This document shows positions 29,997 to 37,879 of a stretch of 37,879 nucleotides of DNA, piece by piece. Below the pieces are notes generated by a model. It saw only the letters and a list, made by a program, of their open reading frames with translations, did no database searches and was not told the DNA's origin. Location: contig BFEA01000919.1 in the NCBI GenBank assembly GCA_003427395.1, forward strand, positions 78,472 to 116,350, in the 5' to 3' direction. Origin of the DNA: Chara braunii (Eukaryota > Streptophyta > Charophyceae > Charales > Characeae). The first letter of the stretch is position 1, and every line of letters begins with the position of its first letter. The position numbers and the translations under genes were made by a program.

Positions 29997-32123
29997 ATGG
30001 GGATGCATAGTAAGGTAAAGCTCCGCAGCAGGACGTGGCCGATCGTAGGGATTGTCTTGATTACCGCGCTGCATACCGGTCTCCGACTTCCGACGAGAGT
30101 CCAATTAAAGGAACGTGGAGAGGTTCTGGGTATCCTGATCACGAAGAAAGCAGCCATTGAAGAGAGACCGGCAAGCGTAATCACCGACCCAGAGAAGAGT
30201 GACAGATTGCTAAAGGGGGGAAGAACCATCGGTAAAGGGGCAATGATTGCATCTGGCGGGAAGCTTCAGCGAGGGGAAGAAAGGCGGGAAACTGACAGCG
30301 AAGCGCGGCGACGAGAGGTAGGCGGAGCAGCAGCAGCTGCGACGGCAGGTAGGCACGAGCAGCGAAGGCCGAAGTTTCTGGTCGAGGCGGACGAGAAAAC
30401 AAAAGGGATGGTGGAGGGATTGGGAGAGGGAGGTGGTTCTCAAGATGATCGGCAGGTGCGTGTAATGGGCGATGTATTCGTGCCGTCGTCGGCGACTATC
30501 TCACAGAGTCGACGGCGAGGGGATGAGGACGATGGTGGCCACAAGGTGCGGGAAGGAGGTAGTATCGAAGTCGTTGGGAAAGAGGGTCGGCAAATAGACA
30601 CCCCTCTTCGGCAATCGTCTGAAGCTGAAGTTGCTGCTGGAGATTTTCGAGCGTCGCCAGCGAAAGATGGACGGGAATCAATCCGCAAGGAAGGGGGGGG
30701 GGCGCATCCCGACCAGCCGCACCGAATGATTCTTCTTAATGTCCAGGGGATTGGCAAGGAGGAAGCAAGTGGAAGTCTCGCTCCAGGATCCCAGGCGCAG
30801 CCTGCGCCGGCAGATGCGGAGCGTCGGCGGGTTCAGGCCTCTGGCGACCGTGGGGATGTGGCCATCGTCTCTCGTTCCGCCGCAGCAGCAGCAGCAGCGG
30901 GAAGAGGAGGAGGAGCAGGGACTAATGTTGCTGTACTTGGTTCGCATGACCAGCAGCAGCAGCAGCAGCGAGAAGAGGAGGGGAAGGATGGGGGGAAGGA
31001 GGAGAAGGGGAAGGAAGGGGGAAAGGAGGAAGGGAAGGAAGGGCGGAAGGAGGAGGAGGGAAAGGAGGTGATCGGAGAGACGAAGAGCTATGAGTGCACT
31101 ACCGGTGATGAAATGCGGCCGTATCTCGAACGCATTGCTGTTGACAAGCTGGTAATCATGTGCACGGTGAATGCTGGTTATCGAGCGCTGTTTCTAAACT
31201 GGCTGGTGTCTGTGCGCAACGTGGGGCTGGCAGACCGAGTGCTGATCTTCGCTGAGGACGTCGACTCCTGGCGGTACGTGCAGGAGCACTGGCCCGGTCA
31301 TGTCGTGCTTCTGTGCGATCCCGATGCAGAAAAGAGCGGACGGAAAGTCGTCCAGGTGCAGAATGAGGCGGAGCCCGCTTTTTGGTTCAACCACGAAGAC
31401 TATGGCAAGCTGGTGGGCAGACGGCCATTGCAGATTCTCGCGTGCTTGCGCCACGGGTACTCTGTGCTGTACAGCGACATCGACGTCGTGTTCATGAAGA
31501 ACCCTCTTCCATACCTAGTGCAGGACCTAACAACAGTAGATAGACGAGGAAGAAGAGAAGAAGTAGCAGTCGTAGTAGGAGGGGGAGGGAAAGGAGGAGG
31601 AGAAGGAGCAGTAGGCGGAGGTAAAGGAGGAGGAGGAGGAGGAGGAGGAGGGAGGAAGGATCTAGATGGTGCGGGAACGTGGGATGGGGGTGTTAGTATG
31701 AATTATTTCAATGGAACAGATGAGTTTCCAAAACGTCCAGAGTATTTGTACGTGTGCTCTTGCCTTCTGTATTTCCGACCGACGGAAGTTGCAAAGAAGA
31801 TTCTTCGGCGATGGATCGCTCGGTTAAAGGAGTCCGATCATTCTGTCAATCAGCCTTCGCTCAATAAAGCCCTTGATGACGTGCGAGGAGAGACAGAGTT
31901 GCAGTTCAGAATACTCCCTGGTAAGTTATTCCCTGGAGGATACACGCTGCGGTATCCGGAGGACAAGGCGCAATGGTTAGCACTTGGAGGTGGGGATCCC
32001 GTCACTTACCACGTGAATTTTTTTTACGGAATTGATGAAAAAATAGCAGGATTTAAGAACTATAGCCTTTGGCTGCTCAACGATACTGCGAACGGACAGC
32101 CAATCCTCGACTGGCCGTTGTAG
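29997..32123 (+). CDS. GT77 nucleotide-sugar glycosyltransferase, RGXT-like
   Basis: A probable Golgi type II membrane glycosyltransferase of the Nucleotid_trans (PF03407, GT77) family. First ATG is 29997 (708 residues); the open frame's GTG six bases upstream is not a eukaryotic start. A short hydrophobic segment, residues about 14-29 (WPIVGIVLITALHTGL), may be the signal anchor. A low-complexity stem (about 90-365) has Ala, Gln and Glu/Lys/Gly runs. The catalytic domain starts near 371: DKLVIMCTVNAGYRALFLNW, GYSVLYSDIDVVFMKNPLPY with the DxD at 494-496, then a Gly-rich insert (about 510-565), EYLYVCSCLLYFRPTEVAKK, NQPSLNKAL, ILPGKLFPGGY, VTYHVNFFYGIDEKIAGFKNYSLWL. The ICSCM-like, RPT and final YGLWL-like motifs are closest to plant RGXT/MGP4 xylosyltransferases for rhamnogalacturonan II. 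The substrate here is unproven. A single exon suffices. Confidence 0.85.
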   Translation: MGMHSKVKLRSRTWPIVGIVLITALHTGLRLPTRVQLKERGEVLGILITKKAAIEERPASVITDPEKSDRLLKGGRTIGKGAMIASGGKLQRGEERRETDSEARRREVGGAAAAATAGRHEQRRPKFLVEADEKTKGMVEGLGEGGGSQDDRQVRVMGDVFVPSSATISQSRRRGDEDDGGHKVREGGSIEVVGKEGRQIDTPLRQSSEAEVAAGDFRASPAKDGRESIRKEGGGAHPDQPHRMILLNVQGIGKEEASGSLAPGSQAQPAPADAERRRVQASGDRGDVAIVSRSAAAAAAAGRGGGAGTNVAVLGSHDQQQQQQREEEGKDGGKEEKGKEGGKEEGKEGRKEEEGKEVIGETKSYECTTGDEMRPYLERIAVDKLVIMCTVNAGYRALFLNWLVSVRNVGLADRVLIFAEDVDSWRYVQEHWPGHVVLLCDPDAEKSGRKVVQVQNEAEPAFWFNHEDYGKLVGRRPLQILACLRHGYSVLYSDIDVVFMKNPLPYLVQDLTTVDRRGRREEVAVVVGGGGKGGGEGAVGGGKGGGGGGGGGRKDLDGAGTWDGGVSMNYFNGTDEFPKRPEYLYVCSCLLYFRPTEVAKKILRRWIARLKESDHSVNQPSLNKALDDVRGETELQFRILPGKLFPGGYTLRYPEDKAQWLALGGGDPVTYHVNFFYGIDEKIAGFKNYSLWLLNDTANGQPILDWPL

Positions 32124-32346
32124 AGGGAAAAAAGGCGAGCGTGCGTTTTCTTCTTCTTTTTTTTTTTTTTTTCTTTTTTTTTTTTCCCCGACAGGCGACG
32201 ATTATAGGAGTAGAAGCGTGCGATTTCTGTACGTAATGACGTCTAGATTTAGCTTGGGGGTGAAAGGTTATATGCTGGGTGAAAGATTTAGGCTCGGGGG
32301 CGATAGGTTTTAGGTTTGGGGGGGGGGGGGGGGGCGTAAGATTTAT
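32124..32346. other. GT77 3' side, no gene
   Basis: T-rich tracts at about 32154-32186 and a run of G at about 32319-32334. Probably 3' UTR and spacer. Confidence 0.5.
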
Positions 32347-32475
32347 TACCCTTCGTTCGATTTGTTCGGGGTCAGAAGATGTCGTTCGTTCGATTCGCTC
32401 GGGCTCAAAAGATCTGGACAAATGACGCGACCAGTCGTTCGATTCGTTCGGGCTCAAAAGATCTGGACAAATGTA
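32347..32475. repeat. tandem repeats of a ~58-bp unit
   Basis: GTTCGATTCG(C/T)TCGGGCTCA with AAGATCTGGACAAATG occurs twice (about 32388 and 32436), with a shorter degenerate copy at about 32350. Confidence 0.75.
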
Positions 32476-32617
32476 TTTTCTGTTTTTTTTTTTTTTTTTT
32501 GTCGAAAAAATGTATTCTACGTGTTGGAGGATGGCTAGTGTTGCCACTAGAGCCTGTGTAGGTACTGGCCAGATCCACGGCGGGTAGGCGAGTTGCACCA
32601 TTATAGCTATCAGCCAA

Positions 32618-32668
32618 GATTTTGAATGCATGTGGACAAATTTCACGTCTACATGCATTCGATTTTTT
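32618..32668. repeat. short palindromic element, copy 2
   Basis: GATTTTGAATGCATGTGGAC with its inverse GTCTACATGCATTCGATTTT. The arms pair almost fully around a loop AAATTTCAC. Confidence 0.85.
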
Positions 32669-32725
32669 GGGCGAGTGTTGCCACACGGCGGGTAGGCGAG
32701 TTGCACCATTATAGCCGTCCGCCAA

Positions 32726-32776
32726 GATTTTGAATGCATGTGGACAAATTTCACGTCCAGATGCATTCGAGTTTTT
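32726..32776. repeat. short palindromic element, copy 3
   Basis: As copy 2, with GTCCAGATGCATTCGAG in the right arm. The difference from copy 2 restores pairing at one position, a compensatory-looking change. Confidence 0.85.
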
Positions 32777-32822
32777 GGGCGAATGGCCAACTAGAGCCTG
32801 TGTAGGTTCTGGCCAGATCCAC

Positions 32823-33289
32823 AGGGGGGAAACGTTTCGGATGCTCTCCTGATGTCAACTGTTTCTTTTTTTTTTTTTTTTTTGGTCTTGTCAACTGGCT
32901 TGAGCGGCCGCGCAGAGTTCCTTGCTTTTGTTTTCTTTCTTTCTTTTTTTATAGTTTGAAATTGCAGTTCGGGCAATGTATAGAACCCAGCTTTCTGGCC
33001 AGGTACTAGGGTGCCCGAAGTGCAATTGCAAACTGTATCTTGCCCCATATATAGTGCAAATTATTATAACTCATTTTTGTGACTCTACTGAAGTTACGCA
33101 TTTACGGAAAAGTGGCACAACTTTTTTTTTTTTTTTTTCCCGACAAAGGGCTCACCCTTGATTCCCATCAGGGCCGATTCCTTGGCTGAAGAGGGAAAAA
33201 CACATAACAAACGAAAATAAATTTGAATACCAATTTGATGGGCCTTTGATTAGACAATTAGGATGCACCTGCCAACTTCCGTGCTCTTC
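32823..33289. other. no gene recognised, several T runs
   Basis: T runs at about 32866-32883 and 33121-33138 may be poly(A) tails of small insertions on the minus strand. Otherwise noncoding. Confidence 0.45.
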
Positions 33290-33508
33290 ATCTGGTCTGG
33301 ATGCTGACTCTGGATTTCGATCTTGCTGAGACTGGACTCCCATCTATGACGTCACTCGAGGCTTCCTTTCATTGCTGAACCTGGATTGGATTCCAATCAC
33401 GCCGAATCTGGATTCCCATCACGCCGAATCGGGATTCCTATCACGCCGAATCTGGAGTCCCATCACGCCGAATCTGGATTCCCATCACGTGGATGATCGT
33501 GCCACCAA

Positions 33509-33558
33509 GATTGTGAATGCATATCAACGAGTTTGACGTCCGGAGGCATTCAAATTTG
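33509..33558. repeat. short palindromic element, copy 4
   Basis: GATTGTGAATGCATATCAAC with right arm GACGTCCGGAGGCATTCAAA. The arms are weaker than in copies 2 and 3. Confidence 0.7.
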
Positions 33559-33596
33559 GATTCGAAGCATGCCGATGCTGGACTCCAACAATGCCC

Positions 33597-33640
33597 CGAA
33601 TGCATATCGATGGATTTCGTGTCCAGATGCATCCAAAATT
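33597..33640. repeat. short palindromic element, copy 5
   Basis: CGAATGCATATCGATGGATT with GTGTCCAGATGCATCCAAAA; it begins inside a minisatellite unit. Confidence 0.7.
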
Positions 33641-33676
33641 GTATTCCGATCATGCCGACGCTGGACTCGGATGATG

Positions 33677-33720
33677 CCGAATGCATATCTATGAACTTCA
33701 TGTCCAGATACATTGAAAAT
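33677..33720. repeat. short palindromic element, copy 6
   Basis: CCGAATGCATATCTATGAAC with ATGTCCAGATACATTGAAAA, 80 bases after copy 5 in the same phase relative to the 22-bp units. Confidence 0.7.
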
Positions 33721-33787
33721 TGGATTCCAATCATGCCGAACGTGGATTCCAATTATGCGAACCTGGATTCTCTTATCATGCCACCAA

Positions 33788-33837
33788 GATTTCGAGTGCA
33801 TATGGATATATTTCATGTCCAGGTGCATTCAAAATTG
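33788..33837. repeat. short palindromic element, copy 7
   Basis: GATTTCGAGTGCATATGGAT with CATGTCCAGGTGCATTCAAA. The last member before the array becomes more degenerate. Confidence 0.75.
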
Positions 33838-34126
33838 GATTCCAATCGTGGCCGAGGCTGGATTCCAATCTTACCGACCCTGGACTCCGATCGTGCCGAA
33901 GCTGGCTTGGCACCGGGTGTTTCGTACTCTCGTCGCTTCCTTAGTTGAACCGGGAAACAATTTAAAATATTTATATTGTATATTGTCATTAAAAGAAAGA
34001 ATAATGCAAACTAGGTAGTAAATCTTATTGGAGGCCTTTAGATTGACCGACCCTGGATTTTTTTTTCGACTCTACCGAACCTGGATTCAAATCTTTTCGA
34101 TCCTGGATTTGGACTCTGCTGACCCT

Positions 34127-34225
34127 GGGGCAAGGTCCCACTTACACGAATTAAGCGATATTGACCGTAGATAGCGAAGATCAACGGCCGGAATCTCTTA
34201 ATCCGCGCAAGTGAGACCTTGCCCC
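34127..34225. repeat. ~100-bp fold-back element, copy d
   Basis: Opposite central orientation to copies a-c (GACCGTAGATAGCGAAGATCAACGG). Both sides are minisatellite-like CCTGG sequence (CTGACC-CTGG and CCTGGATTTG), so it appears inserted into the 22-bp array. Confidence 0.88.
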
Positions 34226-34345
34226 TGGATTTGAACCTTGCCCACCCTGGATTCCTATGATGCCGAAGCTGGATTGCCATCGTGTGTTTTGTACTCTCGT
34301 CGCTTCATTCGTTGAGAAGGGAAACACTTTAACATCGTTGCTGCA

Positions 34346-34431
34346 GGCCTTTTGATTATTAGGCCTTTTGACTAGGCCTTTTGATTATTAGGCCTTTTGC
34401 TTAGGCCTTTTGATTTAATTTAGGCCCTTTG
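34346..34431. repeat. short tandem repeat of an AGGCCTTTTGATTATT-type unit
   Basis: AGGCCTTTTGA occurs five or six times in about 85 bases with alternating TTATT and CT spacers. Confidence 0.85.
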
Positions 34432-34886
34432 ATGTCTTTCGGACTACATGCACGCCATTTACTTGCAGCCATAGCTCTACTTTTTTCTCTCTGTTTGGCT
34501 ACTGTCGCCCTCTGGGTCATATCGATGAATCAGATGTCTTTTCGGGCTCCGTGGGGTCTCTCTATCATGCCGAAGCTGGACTGTCATCGAGTTTCTTTAC
34601 TCTTGTCTGGTCGCTTCTTTATTTGGAAAGGGAAACACTTAAAGGTCAATTAATAAACATCATTATAGGCCATATTTGATTCCAGCCCTCGAATGAGTGA
34701 GTTGTTGGGTGAGAGGGCCGAAGTAAACAAATGAAAGTGCTCTGAGACTCTACATGCACGCCATTTACTTGTAGTCATAGATAACTCTACTTCTTTTTCT
34801 ATCTGTTTGTCTGTTTGGCTACTGTCGCCTCTGGGTAATACTGATGATTTTTTTTCAGACTACGTGGTGTCTCTATCTGGTTGTTG

Positions 34887-34887
<1 letters not shown>
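34432..34887. repeat. dispersed direct repeat pair
   Basis: A segment of about 130 bases at about 34439-34560 (TACATGCACGCCATTTACTTG, TGTTTGGCTACTGTCGCC) recurs at about 34749-34885 in the same orientation, offset by about 310. It belongs to a larger repeating order with the GCCGAAGCTGGA-...-GGGAAACA segments at 33895, 34262 and 34570. Confidence 0.7.

Positions 34888-34939
<52 letters not shown>
34888..34939. repeat. CT microsatellite
   Basis: (CT)n of about 50 bases. Confidence 0.95.
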
Positions 34940-34940
<1 letters not shown>

Positions 34941-35638
34941 CTGTGTGGTGTTATGCATGTGGTGTGACGATACTTTTGGACAATGTGAGGAATGCTGGTG
35001 CAAGCTTCAATGCGGATGTGCCTGCCAACCTTCTAGTGCTCTTCACCTGGTCTGGATACCGACCGTTGATCCCGTGAGGTTCGGTTTCTGCCAGCCTTAG
35101 GACATTTTTCTTACAGGAGAATTTTTCTACTACGCTCTAGACGTGATTGCAGTCAGATTCATCCATGATTGGCCGGAATTGCAGTGAGATACACCTAGTG
35201 TCAGTGTGAGGATGCCCGTAGTGCCGCTTATCTTGTGTAGACCCCGATCCGGTCTACGGGAGTCTGCATCCCTATCAGGTTTCGTTCTCTGGTCGCTCAT
35301 TGAGTTGAGTGACAGCACGTATGGCAACATCCTCCCTTTTTTTTTTTTTTTCCCAAATCATCTTGGGGCAGTGTCTGGAGAGATGATGGGCCTAATAAAA
35401 AAAAAAAGAAAGGAAAAAAAAAAGAAAAAAAAAGAGATGATGGGCCTCACTCCACTGCTGTGTACCAAATGTGCAAATTGAGAATGAATCTTTCTTTAGA
35501 ACATGGAAAGATACACAGCCCCATTTTGTATTTTGTGCATGCGCAGAATAACGCAGCGAGTCGTTTCAATCATTGAGCTGACCGGCCCGGCCCCAAGCAA
35601 AATTCATTAGTAGTTGGTTTTACTCATCAAGTTCCATC
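34940..35638. other. no gene recognised; may hold the SINE body
   Basis: If the tRNA-like head at 35639-35714 is a SINE, its body would read leftwards through about 35460-35638 on the minus strand towards the A/T-rich tract at 35395-35435. That extent is a guess. Confidence 0.4.
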
Positions 35639-35714
35639 ATCTGGATTCGAACACAGCACCTGGTCTGTATTTCAAAAGTTCATGGGTGTGGTCCCCACTG
35701 AGCTAGGCTCTCGG
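35639..35714 (-). ncRNA. tRNA-derived SINE head
   Basis: The minus strand reads GAGAGCCTAGCTCAGTGGGG (A box TAGCTCAGTGGGG, about 35694-35706) and, about 40 bases on, GTGTTCGAATCCAGAT (B box GTTCGAATCC, about 35641-35652). Both promoter boxes fit tRNA consensus well. The arm pairing around them is poor for a functional tRNA, so a SINE or tRNA pseudogene is likely. Confidence 0.65.
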
Positions 35715-35774
35715 GTAACGCAGGAGTTTTCCTTCTCTGCTTATAGTTGCAACCTACGATCACGACAGGGGCGC

Positions 35775-35812
<38 letters not shown>

Positions 35813-36189
35813 GAAAGCTTATGTCGCTGTTGCTCAACAAAGAATGAGGCCGGGGCGCACTTTTTAGAGAGAGAGTGACTCAGGGGCAAACACTTCGACC
35901 TACTAGCAACCGCGCCACATGGAGCAGTGAGAGTGTACTGAGCGGCGGTGGGAAGGTTACTGGTCCTGTGGTAAATGCGAACCCGTGAAGAGCAAACTTT
36001 AGTTTTTAGTTGTTCATTCCCCTCCCCCCCCCCCCCCAAAAAAAAAAAAAAAAAAAAAAAGACTTTAGTTGTTCCCAATGGCATTGCGATCAATATGCCA
36101 GGAAGATCCAAGGGAGCGTGGTGGGAAACCCGTCATGGCAGGGGGCTCCGCTTTACAGGGTGGTTGGAAAGCCATAACCCTGATGGAGA
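35715..36189. other. homopolymer-rich spacer
   Basis: A T run at about 35778-35811 flanked on both sides by GGGGCGCACTTTTT-like sequence (about 35768 and 35853) suggests a small duplication. A C then A run lies at about 36024-36060. No gene. Confidence 0.55.
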
Positions 36190-36300
36190 CGACCGTCTTC
36201 CCCCGAACATAACGCACCCTGAAAATGAACGTATACAAGGTATGTTTCCGGCCCGATACAGGCAAAAAATGGGGTTGCGTTGTGTTCGGGGGAAGACGGT
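36190..36300. repeat. inverted repeat, 28-bp arms
   Basis: ACCGTCTTCCCCCGAACATA at 36190 and its inverse GTGTTCGGGGGAAGACGGT ending at 36300, with a loop of about 53 bases. The arms differ at one or two positions. A MITE or hairpin is possible; no target duplication is evident. Confidence 0.8.
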
Positions 36301-36508
36301 AGGGGATTTTGTTGCTGAGATATTCTAGCTGGTGCATGCATGACTTTGTCTCGGTTCCCAGGTCTTTAACAGCAGATTGGTTCTTGTTGATCAGATATAC
36401 TATGCTATGCAGAAAAATAAACTGAACAACGTCTGCCTCAGGGTCACATCGAAATTCTTCACCAAATTTAGAATAAAAGTTTTCTTGTGAATCTACTTAC
36501 TGTAACCC

Positions 36509-36608
36509 GGGGCAAGGTCCCACTTGCATGGATTAAGAGATTCTGGCCGTTGATCTTTGCTATCTACGGTCAATATCGCTTAATTTGTGTAAGTGGGACC
36601 TTGCCCCC
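36509..36608. repeat. ~100-bp fold-back element, copy e
   Basis: A near-consensus member: GGGGCAAGGTCCCACTTGCA at the left, GTAAGTGGGACCTTGCCCCC at the right. Its right end was later swept into an 87-bp tandem duplication. Confidence 0.9.
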
Positions 36609-36750
36609 GATAAGGTAGTATGTATGGGTAGCGGCACTACGGTGGCAGTGTGAGTGGTGATACCGCTTAATTTGTGTAAGTGGGACCTAGCCCCCGATAA
36701 GGTAGTATGTATGGGTAGCGGCACTACGGTGGCAGTGTGAGTGGTGATAC
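36577..36750. repeat. 87-bp tandem duplication including a fold-back right arm
   Basis: 36577-36663 and 36664-36750 are nearly identical, both starting CGCTTAATTTGTGTAAGTGG. The difference CCTTGCCCCC versus CCTAGCCCCC is one of the few changes, so the duplication is recent. Confidence 0.9.
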
Positions 36751-36975
36751 CGTCAGGGGTGGGGACGGTCCTTGCTTGTAGGTAGCATATATGGGGTAGG
36801 AAGGAGACTTGTACTGTATCCATAGTGATCTTGGTCCGTTGATTGATTGATGTTGTCACTGAAGATCCCATGGTGCGTGGTGGGAAATCCGTCGTGGCGG
36901 TTCAGGCTTCCTCGAGTTTACAGATCCGTACTGGGTCTCTTTTCTGTATGTAAGGTCTTGAAGCAAAAGCTGGCT
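36751..36975. other. no gene recognised
   Basis: GCGTGGTGGGAAA(C/T)CCGTC(A/G)TGGC occurs at about 36873 and also at about 36115, a dispersed repeat on both sides of copy e. Confidence 0.5.
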
Positions 36976-37075
36976 AAGGGTCAGATCCCACTGCCCCGGA
37001 TTATTCATTTTTCACCCTCGATTACGAAGATCAACGGTCAGAAAGGAACACTAGGGGCTAGTGGGATCTGGCCCT
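36976..37075. repeat. ~100-bp fold-back element, copy f (divergent)
   Basis: AAGGGTCAGATCCCACT and AGTGGGATCTGGCCCT form the ends. The centre keeps GAAGATCAACGGTCAGAA. Same architecture but clearly different end sequence, perhaps a sister subfamily. Confidence 0.75.
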
Positions 37076-37307
37076 ACGGCTCCCAGAGAGATTAGCAAGA
37101 GATCCGGAATATGAATTCCTCAGTAGTTCATGGCTGTTTTGCTCATGGCTGGTGTTTTTTTTTTTTTTTTTTTTTGTAATGGCGGTTTTGCTCCGGCTTT
37201 TTCATTGCGGCTTTTCATGGCGGTTTTGCTCATGGATTCCTAGACAGTTCTGCTGCAGTTGCTCACTTTTTTGTTTGTACTTGTTGTAGACCATGGGACG
37301 CTGGACC

Positions 37308-37410
37308 CGGGGCTAGGTCCCACTTGCACGAATTAAGAGATAGTGACCATACATAGCAAAGATCAACGGCCCAAATCTCGTAATTTGCGCAAGTGGGACC
37401 TTGCCGCCGG
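37308..37410. repeat. ~100-bp fold-back element, copy g, inside a LINE-like 3' hairpin
   Basis: GGGGCTAGGTCCCACTTGCA to GCAAGTGGGACCTTGCCGCC. The flanks GGGACGCTGGACCC (37295-37308) and GGTTTCCAGCA (37409-37419) join into the LINE 3'-end hairpin seen at 16650 and 17002-17027, so this copy appears inserted in that hairpin's loop. Confidence 0.85.
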
Positions 37411-37432
37411 TTTCCAGCACAAGCGTCACTAC

Positions 37433-37535
37433 CGGGGGCAAGGTCCCACTTGCACGGACTAAGAGATTCTGGCCGTCGATCCTTGCTATCTACGGTCAAT
37501 ATCGCTTCATTCGTGTAAGTGGGACCTAGCCCCGG
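37433..37535. repeat. ~100-bp fold-back element, copy h
   Basis: Begins only about 23 bases after copy g, in the opposite central orientation (GATCCTTGCTATCTACGGTC), giving a tight inverted pair of elements. Confidence 0.88.
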
Positions 37536-37879
37536 GTTGCGATGTCGAGGGATTGGCGGCCTCATTCATTTACTTTTATAATATAAGCTGAGACTTCATT
37601 TAAAAAAAAAAAAAAAAAAAAAAAGGGCAGCGAGGCCCGATGTCAGGAGGGGGATCCCACTAGCCAGGTATGTGGATTAGTGTGACGGGTGGGGGACGGG
37701 TGGGGGACAGGTGGGTGGCAGCGTGAAATAGGGAAAATAAACGGAAAAAAACAAGGGCAAGAGTAACTCCATACACCATTTGCTGTAGGTGAGGGGATCG
37801 AACCCTCCCAAACACCTCCAAAAAAATAAGGGGGCACATGCATGTCAAAGGAAGAGGACAACAGCATTGCCCATGTGAA
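37536..37879. other. no gene recognised
   Basis: An A run of about 25 at about 37600-37624. The minus strand at about 37798-37812 has a B-box-like GGTTCGATCCCC without a clear A box. Confidence 0.45.

Larger units (their letters stand above)
32538..32822. repeat. duplicated module containing two short palindromes
   Basis: CTAGAGCCTGTGTAGGT(A/T)CTGGCCAGATCCAC opens (about 32538) and closes (about 32791) the block. Inside, GGCGGGTAGGCGAGTTGCAC and about 90 following bases are repeated at about 32578 and 32689, each with one ~50-bp palindrome. The outer direct repeats suggest unequal exchange or a nested insertion. Confidence 0.75.
33290..34290. repeat. 22-bp minisatellite array, degenerate
   Basis: A clear core at about 33400-33490 has four exact-period units CACGCCGAATCTGGATTCCC-AT. 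Degenerate units (ATGCCGA--CTGGA-TCC) continue past 34250, interrupted by four short palindromes, one ~100-bp fold-back and non-repeat spacers. Confidence 0.8.

Noticed and set aside
28515-37535. CRISPR-like array
   Set aside because: Copies are palindromic, irregularly spaced, in both orientations, and in eukaryotic DNA; no spacers of even length.
37790-37830. B-box-like GGTTCGATCCCC on the - strand
   Set aside because: No supporting A box seen before the window ends.

Overview
This is eukaryotic nuclear DNA, repeat-rich and gene-poor. My best guess for the source is a streptophyte (charophycean) green alga such as Chara. That rests on the mitochondrial and plastid ribosomal-protein fragments of green-plant type, a plant-type GT77 glycosyltransferase, plant-style LINEs, and a PIF/Harbinger transposon with a Myb/SANT-like partner gene. 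The species is inference, not something read directly from the sequence.

Layout. 1-4.6 kb: microsatellites, degenerate tandem units, a 294-bp fold-back element and a tRNA-like Pol III sequence. 4.67-6.4 kb: AT-rich organelle DNA in the nucleus, a mosaic of mitochondrial pieces (nad1, rps3, rpl16, nad7) and plastid pieces (two ends of rpl22, rps19), all broken. 6.9-7.9 kb: diverged repeats. About 7.9-16.8 kb: a long decayed LINE on the + strand (ORF1 with zinc knuckle; ORF2 with endonuclease, reverse transcriptase and zf-RVT-like tail; poly(A)), with a 510-bp MITE in its 3' UTR. 16.9-17.7 kb: a 5'-truncated LINE on the - strand. 17.9-25.5 kb: a nearly complete PIF/Harbinger DNA transposon with TIRs and TAA target duplications, carrying an intact DDE transposase (+) and, tail to tail, a frameshifted Myb/SANT-like partner (-). 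A CT repeat and a 320-bp assembly gap lie between the two genes. 26.1-27.8 kb: a 93-bp minisatellite and another truncated LINE (-). 28-37.9 kb: dense short palindromic elements of two families (about 100 bp and about 50 bp), minisatellites and a tRNA-derived SINE, surrounding the one convincing host gene, a single-exon GT77 glycosyltransferase at 29997-32123.

How it fits together. Nothing here looks like an operon or a defence system. The story is transposon biology: an autonomous-type Harbinger element, a MITE nested in a LINE whose paralogous copy a few hundred bases away shows the empty site, and LINEs sharing a hairpin near the 3' end. The LINE's TAA/TAG stops fall where single C-to-T changes of Gln codons would put them. 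The most notable observations are the Harbinger element, the ~100-bp fold-back family, the mixed mitochondrial/plastid insertion, and an RGXT-like glycosyltransferase in an apparently algal genome.
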